64,000 nt of DNA, from the NCBI RefSeq assembly GCF_964355755.1, contig NC_092680.1, positions 6,919,001-6,983,000 on the forward strand. The letters are read 5' to 3'. Numbering within the stretch: the first letter of the stretch is position 1; every line of letters starts with the position of its first letter. A program made the translations under genes and the position numbers. Under the pieces are notes generated by a model, which made no database searches, was not told the origin of the DNA, and saw only the letters and a program-made list of their open reading frames with translations. Origin of the DNA: Antedon mediterranea. Its lineage: Eukaryota > Echinodermata > Crinoidea > Comatulida > Antedonidae. Of this stretch, positions 27,301 to 35,600 are shown in pieces.

Positions 27301-28205
27301 TTCTGTTCAAGTACAGTACAGTGACAAACAGTATGTGGTGTCAGAATTGTATCTCAACAAAATTGATTTAAAGCTACCTCTAATGGAAAACTAAACTAAA
27401 ATCTAATTAAGGGCTTTCTCTGTAAAGCTCTGTCTACGCTATAAAACTAATCACCATCACCATGTTCATATATGGGCATATCACACTTTTTTTGTCACAT
27501 AAAGTTTGATCGTGTAGACAGGACTTTAAAGATCAATTTGTTAAGAAGTGTACATCAGCGCAAAATCAAATCGAGTAATTGCCCAAATCTGGTTAACTTT
27601 TTTGTTTTCATCTTCTTTCAGTGGCGGAGGCAGGATCTGGATTCAACTCCAGAGGGATCGGGCTAAGAGCACAAAAGAAAGTCCTAAGTAAGATGGCTAC
27701 CAAGAAGATAGCAAAAGCATTTATAGATGACACAATGGGTGAATTACTAGATTCTGGCTATCATCTTTGCAAAGATTATGTGGCGATTAGAGGAGGCAGC
27801 AAGAAAGAAGCGGAGAAAGTTATCAAAAACATCATTAAGATGACAATAAAAATTGGTGTGTTGTACAAAAATGACCAGTTTAATCAAGATGAACTAATGA
27901 TAGCTGAGGACTTTCGTAAGAAATTTCGTTCGACAATAATGACCTTTGTCAGTTTCTATGAGGTGGACTTCAGTTTTGATAAAAATTACCTCATCAAATC
28001 GCTCAATGAATGCCGAGATAAACTTAGGAGATTAGTGAAGCGTCATCTAACTGAGAAATCAGTAAGTCGTATCGATCACGTCTTCAACTTCTTTTCCGAT
28101 GGTGACTTTTTAGAAACAGTTTTTGAATCTGATACTAAATGCCGAATCCATTTGAATCAGATTGTAAATGGATTTAATAAATTGTTGGAAGAGGATGGTA
28201 TATAA
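9302..28205 (+). CDS. TNFAIP8-like (TIPE family) protein, two coding exons
   Basis: TIPE proteins are small cytosolic all-alpha proteins with a hydrophobic cavity that binds phosphoinositides. They influence cell survival, migration and immune signalling. The model joins exon 1 (9302-9356) to exon 2 (27622-28205) and gives about 212 codons; vertebrate TNFAIP8 is about 198. The hallmark stretch RAQKKVLSKMATKKIAKAFI lies early in exon 2. It is followed by KEAEKVIKNIIKM, the GVLYKNDQFNQDEL segment (family consensus xILYRNNQFxxEEL), VSFYEVDFSFD, RHLTEKS and a final GFNKLLEEDGI (family consensus GINKLLDEE). The 18.3 kb intron is loaded with transposons. Exon 2 is certain as a family member. The start exon is an inference from phase, donor and N-terminal character. 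The gene lies upstream of COMMD10 on the same strand. Confidence 0.85.
11435..11991. mobile_element. MITE, family B (long copy, 557 bp)
   Basis: The left end TTAAAGATATATTGTCCC and the right end GGGACAATACATCTTTAA form terminal inverted repeats. The ends match the shorter copies at 16998 and 51639, but the interior is longer and different. It may be a distinct subfamily or carry an internal insertion. Confidence 0.65.
12305..12466. mobile_element. MITE, family A copy
   Basis: The inverted termini AGCTCTATCTACACTATCAA and AGTTTGATAGTGTAGATAGA bound it. Inside are the inner arms TTTGACAAAAAGTGTGATGT and CACATTTTCTTGTCACATAA and a direct duplication of ATATGGTAGTGATAT. It lies in the TNFAIP8-like intron. 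Confidence 0.75.
13183..14063. mobile_element. PIF/Harbinger-like non-autonomous element with internal end copies
   Basis: The left terminus GGCCCTGTTTCTGCTGCC and the right terminus GGCAGCAGAAACGGGGCC are inverted repeats flanked by CTA and TTA. GGGCC-type ends with a 3-bp TWA target are typical of PIF/Harbinger, so the assignment is by inference. The interior holds repeated palindromic ATACCGTAT / GTATATAC blocks (13205-13258, 13840-14045). Extra copies of the terminal motif GCAGCAGAAA lie near 13764, 13860 and, inverted, near 13984. This suggests self-insertion or rearrangement. A 133-codon frame at 13297-13698 with an RRRRR run lies inside, but I do not recognise it as a protein. Confidence 0.6.
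15568..16840. mobile_element. PIF/Harbinger-like element, second copy of the GTTTCTGCTGC family
   Basis: The left end GGGCCTGTTTCTGCTGCAT and the right end ATGCAGCAGAAACAGACCT are inverted, with TAA at 15565-15567 and again at 16841-16843 as a perfect 3-bp target duplication. The interior is rich in the palindrome TAACCGGTTA and is interrupted by a nested element (15948-16816). Without the insert the host copy is about 0.4 kb. Confidence 0.65.
15948..16816. mobile_element. Nested element with TTACCGTATTTTCCG termini
   Basis: The terminal inverted repeats are TTACCGTATTTTCCG at 15948 and CGGAAAATACGGTAA at 16816. The subterminal motifs AGTATAGGTCGA and GGTCGACTTATA are also inverted. It sits inside the GTTTCTGCTGC element, so it is the younger insertion. 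The interior is GC-richer than the window average and contains an (TTTG)n run near 16372-16386. I recognise no transposase. Confidence 0.65.
16998..17336. mobile_element. MITE, family B (AAAGATGTATTGTCCC termini)
   Basis: The left end TTAAAGATGTATTGTCCC and the right end GGGGACAATACATCTTTAA are inverted repeats. The copy is closely similar along most of its length to 51639-51933. It differs by an extra segment in the middle that contains GGCTGGCAGCCAA. Confidence 0.75.
18905..19000. repeat. Dispersed repeat, family C
   Basis: The segment starting ATTGTCCCCACTTCGTAGGG and running to GGTTTGTGTAATTTGC has a second copy at 26967-27056, with shared order of motifs (GCTAATGT, TTTATCCAGG, GACTACCAA-like, GGTTTGTGTA). 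The type is unclear. No terminal inverted repeats were found. Confidence 0.6.
20076..20345. repeat. Minisatellite, about 18-20 bp unit
   Basis: Variable tandem copies of CCCCTGAATAGGGGTGT and related forms (CCCTTGAATAGGAGTACC, CCCCTAAATAGGGATGT) run through this stretch. Each unit is itself a near palindrome (CCCCT...AGGGG). A related motif, CCACTGAATAGGGGTTGG, lies just upstream at about 19991, so the array probably expanded from a pre-existing repeat. Confidence 0.8.
20655..21070. repeat. Tandem duplication, about 203-bp unit, two copies
   Basis: AAGATGTTTAAAAGACC occurs at 20672 and 20875. The following 190 bp match closely through ATACCAAGTGGCATAATG and AACAAAACTTGCAAGCT. There are single-base differences and small indels, so the duplication is recent but not fresh. 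No coding content is recognised. Confidence 0.8.
21834..21960 (+). repeat. tRNA-derived fragment, apparently interrupted
   Basis: ATTAGTGTAGTGGTAGCTAG resembles a pol III A box and D arm. The T-arm-like GGTTCAAGC appears only about 80 bp later. GCTCCT is found on both sides of the intervening AT-rich stretch (about 21858 and 21938), as if an insertion had split the tRNA-like unit. Confidence 0.3.
22825..23810. repeat. Outer inverted repeat around the family D element
   Basis: TAGATCCTTGTCATTTGA at 22825-22842 has its reverse complement at 23793-23810. The family D element occupies most of the space between them, which suggests that it inserted into an older foldback element. Confidence 0.5.
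22975..23776. mobile_element. Inverted-repeat element, family D (TACCGTATATTTCGG termini)
   Basis: The left end reads TACCGTATATTTCGGTGTAT and continues AAGTCGCAC. The right end is its reverse complement, finishing CCGAAATATACGGTA at 23776. Subterminal GGTGCGTCTTATACACCGA motifs occur near both ends, twice at the right. The central part is relatively GC-rich, with AGGCCTAGGCT-type repeats. No transposase is recognised. Confidence 0.7.
23934..24212 (+). pseudogene. LINE reverse transcriptase C-terminal fragment
   Basis: The frame ending at TAA 24210-24212 reads through RRYRTESSFQSYIPRVTKIW, NNLPSEIRNLNISVSSFKTK and LLNYLNIYFL to a Cys-rich end, CSWSLSCRCFYCRT. The pattern R..RT...F..YIPR....WN.LP..I.....S...FK..L is typical of the last part of many non-LTR retrotransposon ORF2 proteins of the jockey/CR1/Rex type. 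There is no polymerase core here, so this is a 5'-truncated copy. An untranslated tail with CACCTGTTTGGTCTTTCCGT follows. Confidence 0.7.
24640..25000. other. GC-richer segment, unassigned
   Basis: This is a local island in the AT-rich intron, with CAGGGGCCCAGAGCTTACAG, CCAGGGGCCTCAGTCC and TAGGCC motifs. It resembles a dispersed repeat more than an exon. Short frames on both strands do not match any protein I recognise and lack splice context. Confidence 0.3.
26967..27056. repeat. Dispersed repeat, family C, second copy
   Basis: This matches 18905-19000 from ATTGTCCCCACTTTGTAAGG to GGTTTGTGTAG. It contains the small palindrome CCAACACCATTGTTGG. Confidence 0.6.
27424..27528. mobile_element. 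MITE, family A copy (internally deleted)
   Basis: AAAGCTCTGTCTACGCTATAAA at the left and the right end TTTGATCGTGTAGACAGGAC are the family termini. The copy keeps CATATATGGGCATATCACAC but lacks part of the left arm. It ends about 90 bp before the acceptor of the TNFAIP8-like terminal exon. Confidence 0.7.
27622..28205 (+). CDS. TNFAIP8-like gene, terminal coding exon (TIPE homology domain)
   Basis: A pyrimidine-rich acceptor (TTTTCATCTTCTTTCAG) precedes the exon. It encodes almost the whole TIPE fold: the RAQKK helix, then KNIIKMTIKIGVLYKNDQFN, FRKKFRSTIMTFVSFYEVDF, the RHLTEKSVSRIDHVFNFFSD region and the C-terminal NKLLEEDGI before TAA at 28203. It contains no frameshifts or stops. A first AATAAA in the downstream region is at 28621-28626, giving a plausible 3' UTR of about 0.4 kb. 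Confidence 0.93.
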
Positions 28206-28728
28206 ATTGATGGTGTTTTTCCATAATTTTCATTTATCAGTTATGAAACATTACATAAAGCAATCTGTATGAAATATGTAGGAAAAACCACTCAAGAATA
28301 AGCTATCGTCATTATGCTTCCATTGGTAATGTAAAGACTAGGGACAAAGATAGTTTGAATAATTTTATATTGAATACAGCTATTTTTATTATTGAAAGGT
28401 ATTTTCAATTTGGGTTTAAAGTGTATTCATTTTTAGATACAATTTGTTAAAAGCATTACAAATACTTTTTGTCTGTAACAGTTGGCAACAGTTGTTTATG
28501 TCTGAAATCAAAAATATGTTCCAGTCCTATGAAGGTTTTATTTACACATAATACAAATTTATTCAAATTTATAAACATTTGTTGAATGCAGACTAATGTA
28601 TGTGTTTGAGATGGAAGGAGAATAAAGGAAATAATGATTTTATGACATATAGCGATAAAGATATTGATGTCAATTATAACATTATGAAACCTATCCTACC
28701 AACTATCCAAAATGTGAATTTTATCAAC

Positions 28729-28748
28729 TGTGTGTGTGTGTGTGTGTG
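28729..28748. repeat. (TG)n microsatellite
   Basis: About ten TG units lie downstream of the TNFAIP8-like stop codon. It is an uninterrupted simple repeat. Confidence 0.9.
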
Positions 28749-30792
28749 CAGGGGGCTTATTAAGTATCTCATGCATAATTGCATTGTCCCAATGAGAATG
28801 TCCCATGTGAGATTGAGATGCCCTATAGGGATGTCCAATGCCCGATTGAGATACCAACCTCATGACAATCTCTAGGATATTATTATATCGGATTACATCA
28901 TGCTGCTTTTTGTATGGTTCTCATACTTGCTACAATAAAATATCCATTAAAAAAAATGTGTGTCTGTAATGTAAGGTGCTGTTATGTGGGTTGGTTAATA
29001 CAAAAAATATTAAAGATATTAACAACAAAATTGTTGAAAATACATTAACAAGGGTTGTATACTTCAGCAATAATACTATGATGTTTTGTGTAAATGTTGT
29101 TAAAATTAACGAGGATGATACTACTAGCTGTATTAGTAGAATATGTACCATCATTTTCAAAGTATCTGTATCTATTTTGATAAGGTCAGCAACATTAAAA
29201 AAATAGACATATTCATATCAGACAGTACCTTAAATATTTCTAAATCGCATCAGAATAAGTTTTTCAACTCACTTTCACAAAAGAATAGTATATGCAATTG
29301 TATTAATATCATTGTTATAGTTCTCTAATAGATTTTTCATAATACATTTAATATTATCAACAGTGTACGAATCAATTATTATTATCATTTTATATCTTTC
29401 TTGCAATATGGAATGGTGCTAGAAAATATGTGGTACGGAACTTCTTCTTCTTCTTCCCTTATTAGAATTGCTTTAGAAAAGCTTTCGTTTTGGACACTGT
29501 AGCCTAAGAAGATGGGTTATTTAATCAGAGCATGTGCATAAACCCAGTTTACACCGTTTGATTCATTATTGTGGCTGTATTGCCCTTGCCTAAAGGCCTA
29601 CTGTCAAACGCAAGCTCACTAATATCAGTTGCACTATATCTACATATATATATTTTGTTTTACAAACACGAAGGATTTTTTTTAAATACTGATATATTTG
29701 TTCTGTTATATGTGAATACACAAATGTTAAAAATAAAAACTTTTTTATAAAATATATTTTGCCATTTAATACAAATAAGATTGTACGGTAGTTATAAAAT
29801 AACTTTTTTTGTAGTAGATAGAATATTATTGTTTATTTAATATTCACTTTGTTGATTATGGTATAAAATTCACTCATTATATACACATGATGAAGTTTTA
29901 AATCATATCAGAGATCATAGCAAAAATCAATACCAGTTAAAATAATAAAATAACTATAGTTAAATGATGTATAATTATGATTCATTAGATTTTTTTAATT
30001 GCAGTAAATTTGAATTCTAACACCCAAATAGTTTAATTTAATTTTTCACACTAAATATTAATTTTAGAAATAGCAAAGAAAAGATATTTTAAGGCAATGC
30101 TGTATTATGGTTTTTTATTTTTGAATGAAATGAAATGGATTTTTATGAATTGAAAATGGGGAGAATATTTTCATAGTTGAAAGAACTGTTGTATTCAATG
30201 AAGCAGAACTAGGTTGAATAGAACTAAAACGAATAAAAAATATTCTCACCATTCAACAAATACAAAAGAACATTCATTATTTCTTTTAAAAAATACCTAC
30301 TATTCTGAGTAAACTTTTATTCAAATACAATCCTAAAATATTGGCTCAACAGGTAGTTTTCCCATCCTACCATGTTGCATAACAATTTCAAATGTTAGCA
30401 TGCAATAGTATCTTCAATCATTAAAATGGAAGAAAATAATGCATGGCATGTGATTCTAAATATATTCAAACGCCAAGGACACATTTTAAAATATAATACA
30501 GGTTTTTTTCGTGTTTACTGCTATATTTTTATATTTTGAAATGTGTTTCATCTTAAAATCGCACTATGAATACACTTTCAGTTGCAGTTTTCGATTTAGT
30601 ATATAAATATAATACTTTTATATTAAAAAGACGGCATTTTTCATTATTTAAAAGGTGAACCTCTGCTCAACAAATGTTTGCCTCATTATACATATATTTA
30701 TTGAATATCTAGTTGCCAATTGAGTTTTTGCTTTCTTTTCTGTTAAAATATTAATTGAACACTGTGCAATTTTTATGTATTTAGCTTACTAT

Positions 30793-30833
30793 ATTATACC
30801 AGGGAGATGTAAAATAAATCTCCCTGATTATAC
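30793..30833. repeat. 27-bp palindrome flanked by 7-bp direct repeats, next to a 407-bp element
   Basis: The core at 30800-30826 has arms CAGGGAGAT / ATCTCCCTG around a 9-base loop and is flanked flush by ATTATAC (30793-30799 and 30827-30833). The right-hand ATTATAC is also the left target repeat of the element at 30834-31240, which has a third ATTATAC at its far side. Confidence 0.7.
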
Positions 30834-31240
30834 CAAAGAACTTATAACACAAGAATCTCCTGTTCTTCAATTTGCATTCAAAACACAGTATCGGAAGTAC
30901 AGGGTTAAAAGGTCAAACTGGGCGACGCCATTTCACAGCATGGAGCAGCGCCCCCTCCAAACTAGGAAGTCAATTACTCTATCCCCTAGAGTATTAGCAG
31001 ATCCCCTCTATGATTTTGACTTTCTAATTTGATGCGGGCGCCCTACTCCTCAGTCAATTACTCTATCCCCCTAGAGCATTAGCAGATCCCCTCTATGATT
31101 TTGACTTTCTAATTTGATGCGGGCGCCCTACTCCATGGCTCACAATGGCGCCACCCATAGCTCTATTCTATCCCACAATGCCTTTCGAAATTGTTACGCG
31201 CTTCGGACGAACAGGAGATTCTTGTGTTATAAGTTCTTTG
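30834..31240. mobile_element. 407-bp inverted-repeat element with 7-bp target duplication
   Basis: The left end CAAAGAACTTATAACACAAG continues GAATCTCCTGTTC, and the right end is its reverse complement. ATTATAC flanks it at 30827-30833 and 31241-31247. The interior has an 84-bp tandem duplication, with GTCAATTACTCTATCCC at about 30968 and 31052. It is GC-richer than its surroundings. CA..TG ends with a 7-bp target match the short palindromes. A hAT-like origin with a 7-8 bp duplication is possible. Confidence 0.75.
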
Positions 31241-32650
31241 ATTATACTCAATATAGACATCAATGTGTATAAATGTGTGTTATCACTAACTCATGTAGAA
31301 AGTTAGAATTGTAACACAGCATACTAAACCTATTTTTCATACTCAATTTTAATTTTAAAATGACAAAACATATCATATGTTATAGTTGTACCTTTTTTTT
31401 TGTCATATAGAAATGTTATGTACTATGTGTTATGTATCACAAGATTTAATTAAAAAAAATATCAGAACACAATTGAATGTCTTTTGTGAATTGTGTGAAA
31501 TTGTTATAGTGCCTACATAGTTGCTTTAGTGACGTGAGTTTGCGGCCAACTCTGGTAGTAGAACAAGTCATACATGTCTGGTTTGATGTTGCTGCTGCTT
31601 CAGATTTTCCAATTATGATGGCTATCTTTTAAAAAACATAATATAGGGCCACTATAATATTTACAGACATAAGATTTAAAATAAGGCCAGGTGCGGGCAA
31701 AACATTTCTATTAGTTTCATAATTTTGTTGATATTATCTGTGTTACACGAGCTTGTTGAAAATTAGCACTTTCTTATCAGTAGGGGATAATTCAAATTAA
31801 ACAGTAAAATCTCTATTCTTTGTACATAAATGTTAAATAGAGAGTTGCATTTTTAAAAAACTATGAAAAATAAACGGTGTGGTACAAAATGTTATCAGAT
31901 GACTAAATATAGGTAATATAACTTAAATTTTACATAAAAAAATTTTAAGAAAAAAAGTGTTCCTGGTTCCAATTTTGTATTGGACCATTTTAAGGGAAAT
32001 TCATGTTTTTTCTACTTGATTTCTATTACAATTATTTGATTTATGTACAATTAACCAGATATTATTTTTAAAAGTCATGCCTGTACCAGCTGAGCTTTAA
32101 AAATTATTTTATACAACCTTTATTTGCGCCCTCTATAATCATTATTGCTATTTTATCACGTCTACCATACCAAATTGGACTTCAGACATTCTATTTTTCT
32201 ACTGCGTCTGGTTCCGTATTAAATTTAGGACTTAGGACTGTTTATTGGGACCTATTTTTACCTGAATATAAAAATGCAGATTATACATAATTTGTGTCTA
32301 CCATTATATTATCTTACTTATCGTTTTCTTCTAATAAATTTCAGTAACTTTCTCTGCTGCTGCTCGAAAAATGTTTTCGAAGTATTAGTCTTACGTGGTC
32401 CAGGCAATATCGAATAGTATGTCATCTTTTCCATCTCCACATCGTTCAAAGTGATTAAAATTATCTAAACAATAATGGAAGTAAATTAAAATAAACTTGT
32501 ATTTACTTTTATTTAAAAAAAGATATACTGTTAAGTAATATTTTGATATAATATAAAAACAACCATGTGGATAATATATCGAACATGTTCGAGGTCCATT
32601 TTGGTATACCAAATACTCCTCGTCGAATCACAGTAAAAAAAAGAAGGAAG

Positions 32651-32679
32651 ATGGCTTTGATGTTTACTGAAACAAAAAG
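32651..32679 (+). CDS. COMMD10 exon 1
   Basis: The exon encodes MALMFTETK plus two bases of a Ser codon completed by exon 2, with donor AAAAAG|GTATTG. It is the first ATG in frame, and the joined start [18 protein letters not shown] aligns well with the family N-terminus. Confidence 0.8.
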
Positions 32680-35600
32680 GTATTGCTAAGTAAATAACAT
32701 TTCAAGGAGCTTGCTAATTAGGAATGTAATACAATTAATTCTTGGAAGCGCCGCCAGTACTATATAGCTTACTAGGAATGGAGGCGGGGAGCTACACGAA
32801 TAGATTTCATTCTAGGCTAGGCCTAGGCAAGCCTTTACATATACATGATGAGACGCCACTTTAGCGCGCCCGGAATGATTCGGCCCTGAGATGTTTCGAT
32901 CTTGGACGTTTCGGCCCATGTGTGGTGCATTGATATTCAGTTATTTATAAATAAAGCCTGCCTATTTCCATTTCTATCATTTTAAATAATATTGATGTAT
33001 CCTATTCTATGATTTAGGCATAGCTAGCCTAGCCTAGCTTAGGCTTGTAAAATTGTTGTATGTATTAATTTATAGTACTAGGGCCTAGCCTATTAGTAGG
33101 CCCTAGCCTAACTAGTTAGGCCTAGGCCATGGAGTAAAGAAATTTACTCCATGCCTAGGCCTATGTTGATTTGTGAAAAACATTTTTAACTACCATTTTA
33201 AAATTTTTTTCTAGTGCATATAAAACATTCCAACATTATCATGAACATTTTATTTTTTTTCCAGATCTAATCATATAATTTTTTTACATACTTTCATATT
33301 GAACCTTTTCATTGCATTTTTAATTGTATATTCCTGTATTTAGTGGCTAAGCCTTACAGTATATAGTATAGAACCCAAGCTCACTGTTTCTTCTTTACAG
33401 TATAAAAAAGGCTGTAGAACTAATCAATGGCATTGATGCTTCCAAGTTTCCACGGTTACTCTCAAGAATTTTACAGAAACTTCATTTAAAGGTAGGTTAG
33501 ATGATTAAATGAATTGAATGAAATTTATATTTCTTGACAGACCACAAGGTAGGCACCCCGGCGCTAGTTCCGTTTCGCACCTGTCGTTTATTTCGACTCA
33601 AAATTGGTTAAGTAACTTTATCGTGAGTACCACACCTTAGAATTAGGCCTCAAAAATATTTTTACAAAGGAGATCACACAAAAAGTAAAAAATAAATCCT
33701 TTAAATTGATGAATTTACAGACGTGTTTCTCGCACATCGGTTCGTGAATTTCGCATACTCAATGTTCAATGTTGTTGTTTCTATGGAGCGCCAAAAGAGC
33801 AATCATAATAGAGGGCTAAAAACTCAATAAATTGCGTATATTTAATGCATTTATTGGTGAAAATTACGTTCAATTTTATCATATTTTGTCAATGTCAATG
33901 CAACAAAAATATTACTGTTGATACTGTACATGGTTTTTGCAGGAACTTTTAGGAATGAAAATCGACAAATTCATCATCATATTACATGTACTGTAGGGGT
34001 ATACCTGATCTAAATAATATTCCTCTTAGTCTTACTATAGTCTTAGGTCTAGGGTTGATTGCTATTTGAAAACAGCAAATTATTAGCAGTAAAATGTTAC
34101 AGCATTTTTATTGACAAAATATATTAAAATTAAACGTATATTTCAATAATAAATGCATTAAAAGAAGACGCATTCCACTGAGTTTTTAACCATCTATTGT
34201 TGTTGCTCTTTTGGCGCTCCATAGAAACGAAAATATTGAACTTCGAGTATGCTAAATTCGCGAACGGTATGCGAGAAACATGTCTGTAAAATCATCAATA
34301 TAAGGATTTATTAGTTACTTTTTATGTGATTCTTCTTCATAAAAGTACTTATGAGGCCCAATTTTAAGGTGTGGTATTCACAATAAGTTGCTTAACAATT
34401 TGGAGTCAAAAGGAAGTCGAAATAAAAACAGGTGCGAAACGGAACTAGCGCCGGCACCCCAATAGACCCTTAGGATGTGTAGCCTACACCTTGGCTGCAA
34501 GTTGCATGTTGTTTTTTGTTGCACTAATTTTTCTTGTACACAATATTCACAGGATGAAAAGCCCTTTACTGTTGAGGAGGAAGAAATGTTAGAGAATGCA
34601 TTAGTTCTGGAGGCAGTCAATCTACAGCTGGTATTACAGACCACAGCGTTTATTTTACAACAGGTAGATTTGTCGCAACATTTTTGATAATAATCAGCTG
34701 TAATTATCTTTTTTTACTGTAATATTTACTGTACATCTACAGTACTGATAAAGTCGCCCTTGTTTGTTTGTTTGTTTTATTAGTTTCTCCACACATTTTA
34801 AAATAAAAGATAAAAATTACAAATTGCAAAAAGCCCTTAAAGTGCCATAAAACAAATTCCACTTCTCACACAGCATTTTTGGCCACTGCACTTTTCATTT
34901 GGACCTATAGACGTCATTCGTCAACGTTGAGGGAGTTTGAATCTGTTCTCAAATCTTGTCACAAAGAGCACATCATAATATCCAAATTTGTATTGTTTTG
35001 CTAATGATCGTTGCTTTACTTTTCAGGCTGCATACCACCTTACAAAACCTGCAGTACTTTCACAGCAATTGTCAAACTTAGGTCTAGAAAAGGATAAGGT
35101 AATTGCTTTATGATGTTAGAATACAGGATTTTAATTGTTGACAAGACAACTTTCTAGTAAAGTTATTGTATTGATAACAACATACATTTGCTAAGATATA
35201 TTCACCTTTCAATAGCATGATATAGGATAGGCCTGCTGTAGAACTATCAGTGACACCAAGTCAGATATTTTGCGCTACCCGGATGTAATTGTACTGAAAG
35301 CTCACTACATTGAGAAAATAATTTGCTCATTCTGCCCCTAGCTGTCCGAGCACTCTCGGTAGTTTAGGAGGTATGAATGCCAGGCTAGTAATCTTGAGGT
35401 CATGGGTTCGAATCCCACTCGAGAATTACCTGTATTATTAATTGAATTAATTTTAATAAGTAATAATTATTCCTTCATATCATTCCTTGACATACTATTC
35501 AATGTATATCTGTTTGTCGTTACTCTTTTAATAGGTTTCAGTTTTTGTGAAAGCTTGGACATCAGGTGGAAAAAATGTAGTTGATAAATTGAAACAAAGT

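Noticed and set aside
30775-31032. 85-codon frame
   Set aside because: It is read across a 27-bp palindrome and a 407-bp inverted-repeat element, so it is not coding.
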